Shown here piece after piece: positions 1 through 12,500 of a stretch of 64,000 nt of DNA. Location: contig CM067075.1 of assembly GCA_033980235.1 (NCBI GenBank), positions 16,690,844 to 16,754,843 on the forward strand, given 5' to 3'. The position numbers were made by a program, and so were the translations under genes. Position 1 is the stretch's first letter, and every line of letters begins with the position of its first letter. A model generated the notes under the pieces. It had not been told where the DNA came from. It did no database searches and worked only from the letters and a program-made list of their open reading frames with translations. This DNA comes from Diadema setosum. Taxonomy: Eukaryota > Echinodermata > Echinoidea > Diadematoida > Diadematidae.

Positions 1-826
1 GTTTTGTTATTTAGATGCACATGAGATGACACAGATAAATGTTGGGTCCAACAGACATATGAAAGCTTGATAGGGCAACAAATAAAGCCATAATTTAGTT
101 GGCGAATGTCAATTCTGAACCTAAACTGTACCACATATATCAGATAATGAAAAGTTGATGCATGGAAGCAATGTAAATGACACTGCACCACTAAAACTGG
201 CTTAACTGAAATATGCAAATTTCAGTTGTCTAGCTAGTATAGACTTGACCATGACATTCATATTCAATAAGCATTATAAAAAAGGGGGCTTATATCAAAA
301 CGACCAAGGGAAAACTTTAAAGTGTTTCCCAAATAATTTTCTAAGTGACTTGAAATTGTTTCTCATGGGAGAACAAATATGTTAAGACACCCAATATTCT
401 AACCCGATGGCATGATATTATAAACTAAGTCCTACAATTATATCATCATATAGAACATACAGCAAATACATAAATGAGTCATATCCTACTATAGGGATCA
501 TGTACTAGCAATAAATGTGATTTCAGTATGGTAACTATATGCAGTACAATCATGTGATGCAAAATATTTAAATCCTTTTATACAAGCCCACATGCACACA
601 TTTCATTCTATGAAATAAAATATTCCCCTTTTAAAACCAAATTCATTAGTATTGGAGTATGTCCATTACATAAATATACATTCATTGCTTGGCATGCACG
701 TTATGGCTTAACAGTTTATCTGCCAATGTGGGCAAACATGACATTGCTGCCCAATAATGCCCACCCGCAATGCAAAGATTGGCAAGACAACAATAACAAA
801 ATCAGGACGAAAGTCGGGACAGTACA
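1..826. other. AT-rich sequence downstream of RAB18
   Basis: No coding exon, RNA gene or clear repeat structure is visible here. Part of it may be the tail of the RAB18 3' UTR or intergenic DNA. Confidence 0.4.
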
Positions 827-964
827 GGGGGGCATTTCATGAAGCATTTCGTCCGACAACTTTGTCGGCACAATTGCTCTCAGCCAATCAGATGCAAGGA
901 TTTCAGTAGCTTTTAAGAGTTTGTCAGACGAATATCCGACGAAATGCTTCATAAAATGCCCCCC
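827..964. mobile_element. Short foldback MITE with GGGGGGCATTT ends
   Basis: The two ends are inverted copies: GGGGGGCATTTCATGAAGCA at the left, and at the right the reverse complement of GGGGGGCATTTTATGAAGCA. The match continues through ATTTCGTC and, after a gap, GACAA. The 138-bp unit has no coding capacity. It looks like a nonautonomous DNA transposon in or just beyond the RAB18 3' UTR. The target duplication could not be fixed. Confidence 0.8.
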
Positions 965-1619
965 AGGTTGACAACAGCCACACTCGACTGGCCCCAGGTC
1001 TTACTCTTTGGAAGTGCAATATAGATGGGTTGAATATCATGAAGCCATTTGCAGCATATGCTGTACTACGCAACTGACTCTCTATTTTTCACAGTGCAAT
1101 TGGTAGCTCAAAGTTAAAGAGAACTTGAAAATGCTATCAAAGTACTCACACAGGTCTTGGAAGAGGAGATCATCTGGCAAAGTAGATATCACCCTCATTT
1201 CATATCAGATTGGCATCTACTTAAAATTGAGTGTTTCAGGCTTTCTTGCACTCAACAATTACTCTTCAAGTCTGCTTGCAATGTAGTCATCACATGCAAG
1301 ACATGTGACTCTGTCCTGTCCAACAGTGTTTCAGTGGGGTTGTCTTGCACAGTACTCGGTGGCTTCAATACTGACAGTTGAGCTATGGTACCTGTTTTAA
1401 TGAGCGTATATTAGCAAAAGATAATGATTAAGATAAAATTAAACGAAAAATATAATACAAATCTCTATGTTGTCATATGGAGATGACAGACACCATCACG
1501 ACATGAGAGCAGAATTCTTTCATCAAGAAGACGAATGATTGTATTCCATTTCATATGTCCGTGCCATGTCTTTACAGTCTATTGAAGGATTTTCCTGGTA
1601 GAATGCGGCAACCTTCCCT

Positions 1620-1733
1620 TCATATTAGGCTGCAGTAGTTGCTGCATCCTCCCTGGTGCATCTGACCCTGTTCTCTGACCCTTAACCCCTGCCTGCTGTG
1701 GTCATTCTCCCACAGTCCCGGAGTCTGGATGAT
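1620..1733 (-). CDS. RAB18: RAB18 coding exon 7 (hypervariable tail and CaaX box)
   Basis: Begins IIQTPGLWE, a RAB18 signature, and ends in [10 protein letters not shown] followed by TGA. The last four residues, CSLI, are a CaaX prenylation box like the CSVL of vertebrate RAB18. A second cysteine lies four residues upstream of the CaaX cysteine. The acceptor is CATGACCAG. Confidence 0.95.
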   Translation of the reverse strand: MIQTPGLWENDHSRQGLRVREQGQMHQGGCSNYCSLI

Positions 1734-4700
1734 CTGGTCATGAGAGCAAAACAAAACATCAGTTATCATCCATGGTATATGTCAGAGGAGTATAATTTGA
1801 TAACTTTTTCCTGCTTTTAAACCAATCACCATGACTTTGTAATCCTTATGAAATCTTAGTTCTGTATTCTAAACAAGGAGGTGTGATAGCAAACTTGTAG
1901 CTCAATTCCAATCAGTAGAAGGTAAAAAGACAATTAGCACACTTTTGTACTGAAATCCATAAATGTGCTTCACTCCAATATTTTGAAATTCAAAACTTGA
2001 TATCATAGCTGCAGAAGAATTTCACCAGGATATGGTGGTTGAAATACCAGTTCTCATGCCAAATCTAATACAGAAATCTACCAGACTCACATACAAAACA
2101 TCAATAATCACAGACCATGTGGGGAAGACACCCAGTTTGTAATAAAAGTGGACCGCAGTAAACTAGGAGGATCCATGAAGGAACAAGACTAGGGATGGGG
2201 GTCGCATACATTTGGACTTTCTGATTTTCTTAATTACTGACTTGTGACAATCAGAAAATTGGTGGCTGTCTTCAGACTGCATATTAATGATGATATCTCA
2301 ACCTCAGAGGTCAAGAATATCACAGGAAAATTTATGCTTTGGGTGTGATATGAAAAGCAACTATATTAAGTCCCATGGTATTTTACATTGATCTGTTATG
2401 TTGCAATGGCTAATCTTCTGCATGCCTCATGGTTTTTAGCTTCTATGCCACCATCTAAAAACTTTGTTTGATTTATGACAAGCTCTTATCTTCAAATGTT
2501 TTTGTGGAACTTTTTCAATATATTGGGAAAAACACATATATACGTAAAACAATTCAGAATTTCAAGAGACTACAACCTGAAATTGTTCTTTCTACGACAT
2601 AGAAACATGAAAAAAAAAAAGGCTATCCACTCTGCTTTGTAAATCTCGCCACATGAACCAATGTAAAAAAAAAAAAGTTTTATTGCACAACTCTCCAGAT
2701 TATCTTGCTTCCTCTCAGGATATACTGCCCTATGAAACTTCCTGGCATGAAATAAACGAGAGAAAAAGAGGGAGAAATAGAGAGAGAGAGCAGAGGGAGA
2801 AAGGGAGAGAAAGAGAAAGAGAAAGTGAGAGTGAGCATGCTGTGAAAGAGCTAGAAATGTCCCTCAAGTTAAACTCAACATCTCCCATATTTGGCAATTG
2901 TTTTGCACACTATTATCTTTCATTCATCACACACACTCAATGTTACCAATTCTCCTGATGGAATGAAGATAATCAAAAGACATACATGTAACATGCAATG
3001 TTCTGTTTTTCTTTCCTCACTTGGCTGAAACTTGCTGATACCTGTATGACTCATGTGTTCGTTAACTGCTATCAAAATCACTGATGGCCTTCTGTAAATG
3101 ATGCTTCAGCTGTACACAGTATGACCAACTAATGGCCAACATACACATACATCCTATACAGTAATGAGTGTAAACTACATACTGTATAAGCTGTTATTTT
3201 TGCAAGGGTTTAACATTCATGAATTTTGGAAATCACTGTTGGACCGCGAATTTAACATGCAAAAATGTCACCATGCTAGGGTAACAGTGCACTTATGTTA
3301 GCATTGGTGTCCATTGGCGAAAACAACATTTCGTGAAAATGTCTGTGATCTCCTCATTCGCAAAAATATCTGTAAGCGAAAATAACAGCGTATACAGTAC
3401 ACTATATGTGACCCGCTACAACAAAATGATCCTAAAGTCGCGCGAGGTCGATTATTTGAAAATTGCATGATATAATCCGCTAATCTTTCTGCTTTAAATT
3501 GATATATAACACATTTTATAAAAATAATCGGCTGCGGAGATATCAATGTTTAAAAGAGAGCATGTCGAGACGTCTGGAAAATCACTGTTTCGAGAAAAGC
3601 GCCCTTAAAGTCTTCCTTTCAACGCAATCGCGATCAAGGGACACGCAAGTAAGTTTTCACCTCTGGACAATAGAAGGTAAGCCCTAGCAACCCCCGAAGA
3701 GTTCATTCCAACACATCAGTGTCGGCGGTCTCCTCACCAACCAATCAGTGACCAGGATGTGAGAAGCGGCTGAGCATAGCCCACCCCGCCCGCACGCACC
3801 AGTCGACTGGGCCGTGTGCGAGCTTCACGCTTCGGTCAGCAGCAAGCAGCAAACTGACCAATGAGATCACTCTGGTCGTTGTTAGGGGCGGAACCTATCT
3901 GTGGCGCTCAATCCAAATTTTGGAACCAGTTTCTGCTTCGTTGAAACGCCAAAAAACATTGCTCAGAAAAACATTATTTTTTTTTAATCTTTCCTTTGAT
4001 CATTTTGCTTCAAAATTTCGACAGATGATAGAAGACATGTTGGACTCCAATAATATATCAAAATCAGAAAATTGTAAGTTTTGACCAATTTTAATGCTCT
4101 GACTTCAAACTCGATTTTCACGGCTTCGACCGTGCGCGACTTTAGGACCTTTTTGTTGTAGCGGGTCACATATTCCTTTTGAGTGATTACATACAATCAA
4201 GTAAACACATTCCCCAGTATCATTTTACCCATAATGTACAATGATAATCATAATTATAGTAATTATTGAATCACAGGAAAATAGTTACTTTTTTGATAAA
4301 GTTATGAATCCTTCCTTTACAGGGTAGTACGAGTGATGTACTTTACCTTTTCCACAAGTTCTTCAAAAGCACACTGCACCCCATCTCTTGTCTTGGCGCT
4401 GGCCTCAATGAACAGACAGGAGTGTTTCCGGGCAAACTTCAGTCCCTGTTCCCTTGACACCTCTCGCTTCTCCTGGAGGGCAAAGCATTGTGGGTAAATG
4501 AAAATAGTACAGCCCCATGGGATGGATTTGATGTTTAAATCTATCTGAGAACTTCAGCATCAGTGGGCTTCACATGGCATGTATCAAAAAGCATGCCCAA
4601 GTGATAGAGGCACTGCTTTAATGACCAAAAAAAAAAAAAAAAAAAAAACCCAGCCACATCAAGTCACATTAAACTCACAGAGGTTATCTGAATTTAGACC

Positions 4701-7700
4701 ATGGTGTAAATTTAGTCCATGGACTAAAATAGGCATGAAATAGGCATACCTTTGACTTGCGCGTTGGATATGCGCAATTGTTGTTGGACATCTGTTGGCA
4801 TACACATTTTGCCATGCGCATTTATGCAAAAGAAGTTTGCATACACCATGGTCTAGATTTAAACTACCTTTGTGAATTCGGGCCCTGGTGACTGTAATTT
4901 CCCACAATACTGTTCGTGTAATATCCATGGAAGCAAACTGATTGTTTCCCATTCGTAAGGTGTTAGGACATGGAGTGGTCAGTGAAAAATGGGTGGTTTA
5001 GACTGGTCTAGAGACAGATTAAACGATGGTGATGAATGTGTGGTTTAGATAGGTCCATTACATCTCTCACTCTGGTTTCATTCTGAACCCACTGAGCAAA
5101 AACAAGGGGAGCCATTAAGGTTTGGTTTTGGTAAGTTAAGACCAGCCTGGTAGCAAAAAGCTTGTTTATATTGTAACAACAGTCCAAAATAAAGAAATTT
5201 GTCAAAATTTGTGCAAAGTAGTCCAAAACATGTTTTACTCATTACTTTTAATGTCTTAAAGAAATCTATATAGGTCTGTTGCATCATTGATCTTGAATAC
5301 AATGCTAGATAAACGCAATCTGAGACATAACAAACATCAGTTGTAATCATATGCCAAAGACCCCAACTCAAACACTTTAGGTATTAGGTTTTTCCTATTG
5401 CCTTAAAGAAATACCATGCATCCCCCTTTGTCAGGATGATGCTAAACAGTGACAGGATAGCTTCTCTTACCATGTCAATCTTGTTGCCAACAAGCATCTT
5501 GATAATGTCAGCTTTGGTGGAATATGTGTCAAGCTCATTCAGCCATTGCCCCAACCGGTCAAAGGTCATCTGGTTGCTGACATCATAAACTAACAAGGAA
5601 AACAAGCAAATGAACCATACATACAATTCAGATGATTTTCAGAACAAAATGTAACAAGTTGAAGTATATCTATTCCTGTAAAATATAAAAACAAGTTTAA
5701 TAACAGCATACACCCCTTACCTCTGTCATCATGATTATCATGATTTTCAGAACAAAATATCACAAGTATATCTAACCTTTGAAAAATCTACAAATTTAAT
5801 ATTAACAACAATACACCCCCTCCCTGTCATCATGATTACCAACCTGTGTATGAAAGGAGTTGATAACACTGTGTTAGTGACCTCAGGGAGTTAGATAAGA
5901 ATGCTTGGAGAAAAAACTGCACAGATACGGAAATCACCGACAACCCCTGTGTATTGCACCATATGACTCCTTATCTCGATGCTTTTTCCACATCCTTTAT
6001 GATCAAATGCACAATGTTTATGTCAATGTCATCAGTAAATTTTGTTTTACCAGGCCTTTTCTCTCATGCCTCGCTACATTTAAAAGTTCTGCAGATATTC
6101 CAGCATGCCACAGTTAGGAGATAAAAGGCCATGACTGAATGTCATCTAGTAACAGGAATGGTAAATAGAGTCCTTAGGTACCTAAACACCACAGATGGAA
6201 TAGAAACTTGACAAACTTGCCTTAACTTGTCTATTCTTGTTGATTCCACCTATTAAATGAAACACTGTGTAATCACATGGTACTCCTTCACTTACGATTG
6301 TCAAATTTTGAGGTATACAGTAAAGCCAGACACACAAGAATGGTACTCACCCAATATCACACCTTGAGCTCCTCTGTAGTAGCTAGGTGTCAGAGTTCTA
6401 AACCTTTCTTGACCTGCAGTGTCCTGGATGAAAGAAAAGTGGAAAGCATAGAACTTTCATTTTTACCATTACACATTTCTGCCATCTAAAACTGACATTA
6501 TTCCATGCCATGTGATCACAAGATACAACAACAGCATTTGGCAATTAATAACACACATAACCATAGGCATAATAAAAAAGGGATATTTTAAATCTTTTCT
6601 TGAAATTGTGTGATGGCAGGACATTAACATTTTTATGCAAATAATGACTCAAACTTGACAATTATGTCTGTGTTTTTTTCAATCTTGAAATTCAATCAAT
6701 ATCAGAGTTGGCAAAGGTATCTGTACACATTTAAATAATGCTTGTGCACTAGTGGGTTACCAATGAAGTTGAGGATGAATGTATTTTAGTATCAGTACGC
6801 ATTCTACACAAGACACAAGTGTGGATTTATATTACATATTTTTTTTTTCTATTAAAGCGCTCCCTAACACCCCTCCCCCCTTCAGTAAAAAGAGGGAAAC
6901 ATTGCATTATCATACATTTATGATGTGTCTGCTTACCCATATTGCAAGCTTTGCCTTATTTCCATCAACAGTAAGAGTCTTGACTTTGAAATCCACACCT
7001 GTTGGGAAAAATAAGATTAGAAAAATGTCACTCACAGCACTCCCTATGATCCTATGTACAAATCAGAAAATATATATATATATTTGTTTGTTTGTTTGTT
7101 TGTTTGTTTGTTTGTTTGTTGTTGTTTTTTTTTTTGCAGATAGAGGGAATCATTAAATGGTGATGGTGGTGATACATTTTGTGATTGAGTTTTGGGTTGG
7201 AGTTTGTGGACACTGATTTTACTTCATCCCCACAGGGAGTAAAGTGGTCCACTTCTCTCAGATGTCTAGACACACAATTTGTTCTAATTTGGTCTCAAAG
7301 TTACTGTATATTCATAGCTGCACATACATGTATCACCAATATTACATTGAAATTAAAAACTAGCAATATGATGACCAGGAGCTATCAGTCTGGTAGTGCA
7401 AAAAAATGGAGATATATGCTGCTTCAATCAATATATTTACATCTTTCTTAGCTCACAGATGCTTCATTTTGTTTCATAGACTTTATCTCCAACAAGAATG
7501 TATTTTACAATGAAACACTTGAATACACATGACACATACACATAAAAATCAAAGCAACAATGTAATTAGAAAAAAATACTGTGAAACAATTATATTTAAT
7601 TGTAATATTGTATGTGGTACACTAAGTGGGGTAGTCTCAGAAAGGAATTCTTGATTTTATCAAATGCTCCAAGAATTGAAGTTTCAGACAAGATGACTGT

Positions 7701-7888
7701 CCATCATCAGCAGAGACAAAAAACAAAACAAAAAACACACACACACACAAAAAAAAAAAACGCTGCACAATGCATCACAAACCACTTACAATCTATCATC
7801 TCAACATGTAAGTGCAAACATTTAAATGGTAAGATATATTTCATACTCAAAAGAGAAACACACACACACACACACACACAGTTCTGGC

Positions 7889-7920
<32 letters not shown>

Positions 7921-10900
7921 GCACTACATAGCGCAAGATGTTAATTCCTACATTCAATCACATTAAAAACTGAATGATCAGCCACTGTGACAAATCATGA
8001 ATACTGCATTTGAAGTTATGATTTAGAATCCCATGCTAGTATCTGGAGATATTGTCTGCTTTTTCAGTTTCATTCAAAAACAAAGATTTATGCAGCAAAA
8101 TTATGGACATTGCTACTAAGAGCCATCATACCATATGGTGACCCATTTTTCTCCTCTCATTACGAAACTTGGACTGTACATCTACACAAATATAGAAAAT
8201 AATTCAACTCAGAAGTGCATACATTCTGTAATTCACATCCAAGTATTGCCATACGACTGTATTTTCCCTACAGGTACCTAGTCATCTTACCTATTGTAGC
8301 TGCCTGTTCTGGATCAAATGTGTCATCTGTAAATCTAAGCAGCAAACTGCAAAACAACCAAAACAAACAAACCAGTTCATGACAATAGTGAACATTTTGG
8401 ATGGCAAGGAGAGTCCTAGAAATCAATAGAAAAAAAAAAATAACCCTACAACATCCACATGGTTTTGTATTTTGTTGATCATGTCATCCAGCAAAAAGTA
8501 TGTCTTGTGTGCAATGGAAATGTGAAGTTCCATGTAGTTTTCCTTTCCATATTTTACAATTTGAATATAATTCAAATCCACTGTTGCAACAGTGCAAGAA
8601 CAGAGGACAATGGTGACTCCTATGTTAATGTGTTGCAGTCAAAATTTTGTTCGAGATTGATGCAGCATTTTAAGCAACATAGAGCCTGGGGAAAAAAAAT
8701 ATTTTGTTATTATCTATTTATCTACTTATTCATATTTCTTTGGGTGGGGAGATTTAAATGCCAGAAGAATTCATCTCTGTCCCTCGTCTTGGCGGTGATG
8801 CCCGCAATTAAGTATGCGGATTACTAAATCTGCAGTGCACTGTTTGTCGTTCAGGTAAAATTTGTGTTTCCTTCACTTTGTATTACTTGCTGGTTACATT
8901 TTTCCCTCCTTCTCTCTCTCCTGTTTTACTTTTAAATCTTCTTTTGTTTGGCTGATTACTTTCTATTTACTCTTGACACAAAAGTATCCAGAGTCAAGGC
9001 TGACACAGTGCTTTCTTGGAGGCCATTCACATTCAAGTTTTCAACTGTGCCCCCTTCATGAGAAACAGAAAGAGGTAAGTTTAAGTATCAATGGCCCCAC
9101 TTCAAGGTCCCACCGCATCCTGTGAAGGGGAATGCTTGTGGCAAGACTGGAGACAGGGGAGAAAAGACAATGAGAATGGGGTGGAACCCATTTTAAGAAA
9201 ATAAAGTTGTCTAGATCAGAATGTACAAAAATGGAGAAATTACAGTTTATGCCATCAAAATTAGCATATTAGGTCATATCAAAGGTCCAAGTACATGATT
9301 TGCAAACTCAAATATGTGCTAACCACAAGCCTCGCACCGTATCACTACTACATCAGGTATGGGGGATACCCCAAAACCCCCGGCCCCTAACATCATTAGT
9401 AAGAACAAGCATAGACTACTAGAGTAAAACCACCAGTTTTCGAATGCTCTTCTGCAATGTTTGTTCCACTCAAATAATACATACAAAATTATCAATAATG
9501 TATGTTAAATATATCAAACTACTTTTTCTCAATGTAGATTTTGCTAAATACATCATAAAATTTCACAAAATCGGAAAATATTATCACCTTGATAATCCCC
9601 CATAATCCGTCTGGCCTCTCCAGAATTCGGACGGGCGCTAAATTCTGAATTCTGGCGAGTTGGCACTTGCATTCAACCCCTGTACATTTAGTCACTACAT
9701 CGGCACGTACAGAGATTTTGTTTTTCTTTTGTGTTTTTGAGGATGCCGTCACACTCTGAGCTTGCAATAAGCAAAAAATCTTGCAACAGAATGGCATATT
9801 TCTCAATTTTTTTGTTCTTTTTCGGCAACACTGATTCTTAACACAGAACTTAATTCGCATGCGCTTTTAATTGGAGATGTGCCGATTCTGCATTTTTGAC
9901 AGCAAAATTTGGGATTTTAGATGGATTTTTAAATGATGTGATATGCGTGTGTTGTGACAACAGAATTTGCTGGCTTGTGATATGTGATAAGTGTCTGGAT
10001 TCTGGAGGCCGGCCGAAAACTGGGGTTTTTTAATACTCTAACGTTAGCTGCTTTATCCTAATCAATCGGAAGTTACATGTCCCTCAATCAATTGTATAAC
10101 ATTTGCAAATGAACATTTTAAAGGTGCATAGTCCTGGTAGTGTAGAGGGCGCTGTTGATGATACTGCCGATCACCGTTAGCGTTGATACGAAGATTGCCG
10201 AAGTTGAGCTGTCATCAAGAGTAAAGCGCGTAGGCCTAGGTGTTGCTAAGTAACGTTGCCTTTGTTGTCTTCTCTCGCATCACGCAGTCTGTAACGTCAG
10301 TAATGCCAGGGTGCGTGCATATGTGTTTCTTATTATGACATCACAAAAGAAGTTTGCTAAAGCCGTCATCCCCTAAGCCGAATCATGAGCCGAACTCTGA
10401 CTCGGGGAAGTGGGCCACAGCGTATTAGTGCTAAAGAGGAGTCAATAGCGTAGATCTCTATTTGCGCCGTGCGCCCGCGTATGCATTCGACTAAAACACC
10501 AGGACCATATGTACCTTTAAATTATTGTCAGAATGATGACTCTACTGTACGTCCCACTAGACTAGATGCTATTAAATGTTAAGACTATTTAGAGTGCTAG
10601 CCTCTTCTAGTTAGGGCTAGGCTCTCGTATAGACTCTGACTCTACTGTCACTGATATCTAACAAGTTAGAAATTTTCTATAGAATCTATTTATGAGCTGA
10701 TGAGATAATGTTTCAGATTAGAATGTTGGTCAACTGAACAGAATTACTCAGAAAATATTCATAATTTCATGTTATTACTAAATAATATAGAATAGACAAC
10801 TAATCCATTTTTTTTTTTAAATAAGTGTTAACGTTACAATTTATTTATCATGTTTAACAGTGAGTTATTGAAACAAGATATGATCTACCCGGTACCCACC

Positions 10901-10970
10901 TAGATTTCCCAACTCCACTTTCACCAATGATGAGAATTTTTAGAGTTGTCAAGATATCGTCTTCGTCCAT
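1620..10970 (-). CDS. RAB18: Rab18 small GTPase, complete gene, 7 coding exons
   Basis: Coding exons, in order of translation, are 10970-10900, 8346-8291, 6998-6937, 6423-6351, 5589-5471, 4472-4347 and 1733-1620. They total 621 nt, giving 206 residues plus TGA, the same length as human RAB18, and all phases join. The protein shows the G1 P-loop GESGVGKS (residues 16-23), switch I ATIGVDF, switch [11 protein letters not shown] (64-72), NKID (123-126) and EASAK (150-154). The MDED start, [10 protein letters not shown], and the single-cysteine CaaX end CSLI match RAB18 rather than other Rabs, most of which end in two cysteines. In animals RAB18 cycles between GDP and GTP on endoplasmic reticulum and lipid droplets; it is prenylated at the CaaX cysteine. 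Introns carry several mobile elements, and intron 1 (about 2.5 kb) holds two. The start follows from homology. The 3' end is unclear; a minus-strand ATTAAA lies at 1401-1396. Confidence 0.97.
2755..2836 (+). repeat. Purine-rich GAGA tract in RAB18 last intron
   Basis: A degenerate run of GAGAGA, GAGAAA and GGGAGA. The short peptide it could encode is charged low-complexity sequence, not a gene. Confidence 0.8.
3182..3397. mobile_element. TA-flanked MITE, CTGTATA ends
   Basis: The left end CTGTATAAGCTGTTATTTTT and the inverted right end, which reads CTGTATACGCTGTTATTTTC on the minus strand, match with two or three differences. TA dinucleotides flank both ends (3180-3181 and 3398-3399). This fits a Tc1/mariner or pogo-derived nonautonomous element. 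No coding capacity. Confidence 0.75.
3407..4170. mobile_element. 764-bp inverted-repeat element, TGTGACCCGC ends
   Basis: The left end TGTGACCCGCTACAACAAAA is repeated inverted at the right end, and the match extends through CCTAAAGTCGCGC, almost 40 bp in all. TA flanks both ends (3405-3406 and 4171-4172). No transposase reading frame is visible, so it is nonautonomous. It lies only nine bases from the MITE to its left, in the last RAB18 intron. Confidence 0.85.
4347..4472 (-). CDS. RAB18: RAB18 coding exon 6 (SAK motif)
   Basis: Encodes [18 protein letters not shown], then the base-binding EASAK and FEELVEK. It is in phase 0 at both ends, with donor AAG|GTAAAG. It has family-typical length and sequence. 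Confidence 0.96.
4627..4648 (+). repeat. Poly-A run in RAB18 intron
   Basis: About 22 uninterrupted adenines downstream of RAB18 exon 6 territory. No retroelement body was recognised next to it. Confidence 0.6.
5471..5589 (-). CDS. RAB18: RAB18 coding exon 5 (guanine-base NKID motif)
   Basis: Starts by completing a valine codon, then reads YDVSNQMTF and ends with LVGNKIDM before GTAAGA. NKID contacts the guanine base. WLNELDTY matches vertebrate WLNELETY. Confidence 0.96.
5631..5840 (+). repeat. Diverged tandem duplication of about 105 bp
   Basis: Two head-to-tail units each contain GATTTTCAGAACAAAAT, then AAGTATATCTA..., ATACACCCC and GTCATCATGATTA. They sit in RAB18 intron 4, just upstream of the exon 5 acceptor. 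No coding signal. Confidence 0.7.
6351..6423 (-). CDS. RAB18: RAB18 coding exon 4 (switch II)
   Basis: Encodes [19 protein letters not shown] followed by QGVIL, the switch II region with the GTP-hydrolysis glutamine. The acceptor is TCATCCAG and the donor TTGG|GTGAGT. Confidence 0.97.
6937..6998 (-). CDS. RAB18: RAB18 coding exon 3 (effector region)
   Basis: Encodes [20 protein letters not shown] plus the tryptophan that precedes DTAGQ. The acceptor is CCAACAG and the donor TGG|GTAAGC. It joins exon 2 by completing a glycine codon. Confidence 0.96.
7070..7132 (+). repeat. (TA)n followed by (TTTG)n microsatellite
   Basis: A short TATATATA tract leads into about eight TTTG units and then a T run, in RAB18 intron 2. 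The reading frames over it are low complexity only. Confidence 0.85.
8291..8346 (-). CDS. RAB18: RAB18 coding exon 2 (switch I start)
   Basis: Encodes [18 protein letters not shown] and the first base of the switch I glycine codon. The acceptor is TTTTGCAG and the donor ATAG|GTAAGA. The residues are nearly identical to vertebrate RAB18 over this stretch. Confidence 0.96.
9620..10028 (+). mobile_element. Diverged copy of the GTATTCGGTCAC transposon family
   Basis: This stretch of RAB18 intron 1 is a diverged copy, in opposite orientation, of the element at 15095-15869. Shared landmarks in order are GGCACTTGCATTCAACCC, ATCGGCACGTAC, TTTTGTTTTTCTTTTG, TTTTTGAGGAT, GCCGATTCTGCA/ACCGATTCTGCA, ATTTGGGATTTT and GCGTGTGTTGTGACA. 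Its ends carry altered versions (CCAGAATTCGGAC, CTGGATTCTGG) of the motif that marks the other copy. No protein was recognised. Confidence 0.72.
10122..10516. mobile_element. piggyBac-type MITE with TTAA target sites
   Basis: The left end AGGTGCATAGTCCTGG and the inverted right end (minus strand AGGTACATATGGTCCTGG) are each flanked by TTAA (10118-10121, 10517-10520). TTAA duplications are characteristic of piggyBac insertions. The 395-bp body has no transposase. It is in RAB18 intron 1. Confidence 0.72.
10900..10970 (-). CDS. RAB18: RAB18 coding exon 1 (start and P-loop)
   Basis: Contains the ATG at 10970-10968 and the P-loop GESGVGKS. The donor is AG|GTGGGT, leaving a serine codon split 2+1. 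The predicted start MDEDDIL is one residue longer than the vertebrate MDEDVL. Upstream sequence (10971 to about 11150) is the presumed 5' UTR and promoter; no clear TATA box is visible. Confidence 0.95.
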
Positions 10971-11150
10971 GGTTTTTTTCCAATCCTGAATTTCGAGAGG
11001 AAGGTCGTTAGTAGCTCCCGGCTAGAAAAAGTCACTCGTCCTTGCCTATATGACTATACAATTCACAAGTGACTACTCGTATGATTACGCAATCTGATCT
11101 GAGGCCGACTAGTATAGCTACGTCGTAAAACTTGATTCGATGTTGCATTT
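10971..11150 (-). promoter_or_regulatory. RAB18: Presumed RAB18 5' UTR and promoter region
   Basis: Sequence directly upstream of the RAB18 ATG. It is richer in CpG than the surrounding DNA. No TATA box, initiator or upstream splice acceptor stands out, so the transcription start is not placed. Confidence 0.35.
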
Positions 11151-11431
11151 ATGACACACTGCATCACACGTAGCTAAATGGGCACCGCGCATACATTGTA
11201 CGTACATGTACTGTACGTTAGGACCTGTGAGTCACCCCACCAGCAAAATTCCGCACTGTGCGCAGTACGTAAATGTTCGTACGTTTCTGAAATTGCGACT
11301 GAATAAACGTAAACACTTCAATTCTGTGATGGGATTTCTTTGTGAGCCACAGCTCCGTCAGGGCCTATACACGTTCACACATGGTGTGAAGCTGCTTTGG
11401 ATGATGAGGTTATGATGGGAGGTGGTGGTGG

Positions 11432-11588
<157 letters not shown>

Positions 11589-12239
11589 AAAGGTAATGAT
11601 TAAATAGGCCCTATGCACTAATTGCGATTGTTATTATCTTATCATCATCATTGGTTGGTTGATACTGTTATCTTTTCTGTCTAAACCTGGTTATAAAAAA
11701 CAGTACTCTATTCTAAAAGCAGCACCACAGGAGGGAGGAGGGATAGGGATCAGAGGGGGAGATCCGAACAGTCTTCTACATAGGCATTGCTACTGAACAC
11801 TCATCATCTATGATCATTTAGATTTTTTTTTTTTAAAAGATTGATAAACGCTGTCTATGATCAGTTAAAGTAAAAATAATAATATTAAAACTAATTTACC
11901 TTCCAACTGACACAGACATAGGGATACCACTGATTTAGGGAAGTTAAGTTGAGTTTCACACAACGGGTCACTCACTTCCTTTGTTCTTCTGTGAGTCCGT
12001 GAGTGAGCTAGGGACCTTATGTGACAGAATTGAGAAGTGAAGTATAAGAAATTAAAAAAAAAAAGATTTTAGGCCCTAGTATATCAAATTTTAAATAACT
12101 CTATATGCAAAACATGGTAGGAAGTCATAGAAATGGTGCCATCCATGTGACCCATGGGGGGCTGGGGCACCAGCCCCTCCCCCATTTTTTTTTTGGCTCA
12201 TAAAAAAAAAAAGAAATAGGGGGAAAAAGGGGGTGGGGC

Positions 12240-12500
12240 TATGACCTTGACTCCCGGCCGAGCCCCCGAGCCCCCCCCCCCCCGAAAAACGTTTGCTACC
12301 CCTGCAGAAAATTACATTATATTGTGGTGCTCAAGACACTCCCCTCTCGATCCTCCCCCCTTTCGCCCCCCCCCCCCCCCCCCCCGGCCATTTCCACCCC
12401 CTACGCGATCGGTGGGAATGAAGAACCCTGGGGCTGGACACTCAGACAGTCATTTTTTTTTTTTTTTTTTATTTCCTTGGGGTGGGGGTGGTGGTGGAAT
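12240..12500 (+). repeat. Cluster of homopolymer runs (C, T, G)
   Basis: Contains C13-class and C20-class runs, a T20-class run and a G-rich stretch within 260 bp. No coding or RNA feature. Runs of this kind are also prone to sequencing error. Confidence 0.8.

Noticed and set aside
8459..9125. Two plus-strand frames of 122 and 87 codons in RAB18 intron 1
   Set aside because: They lack codon bias, splice context and recognisable domains, and overlap ordinary intron sequence.
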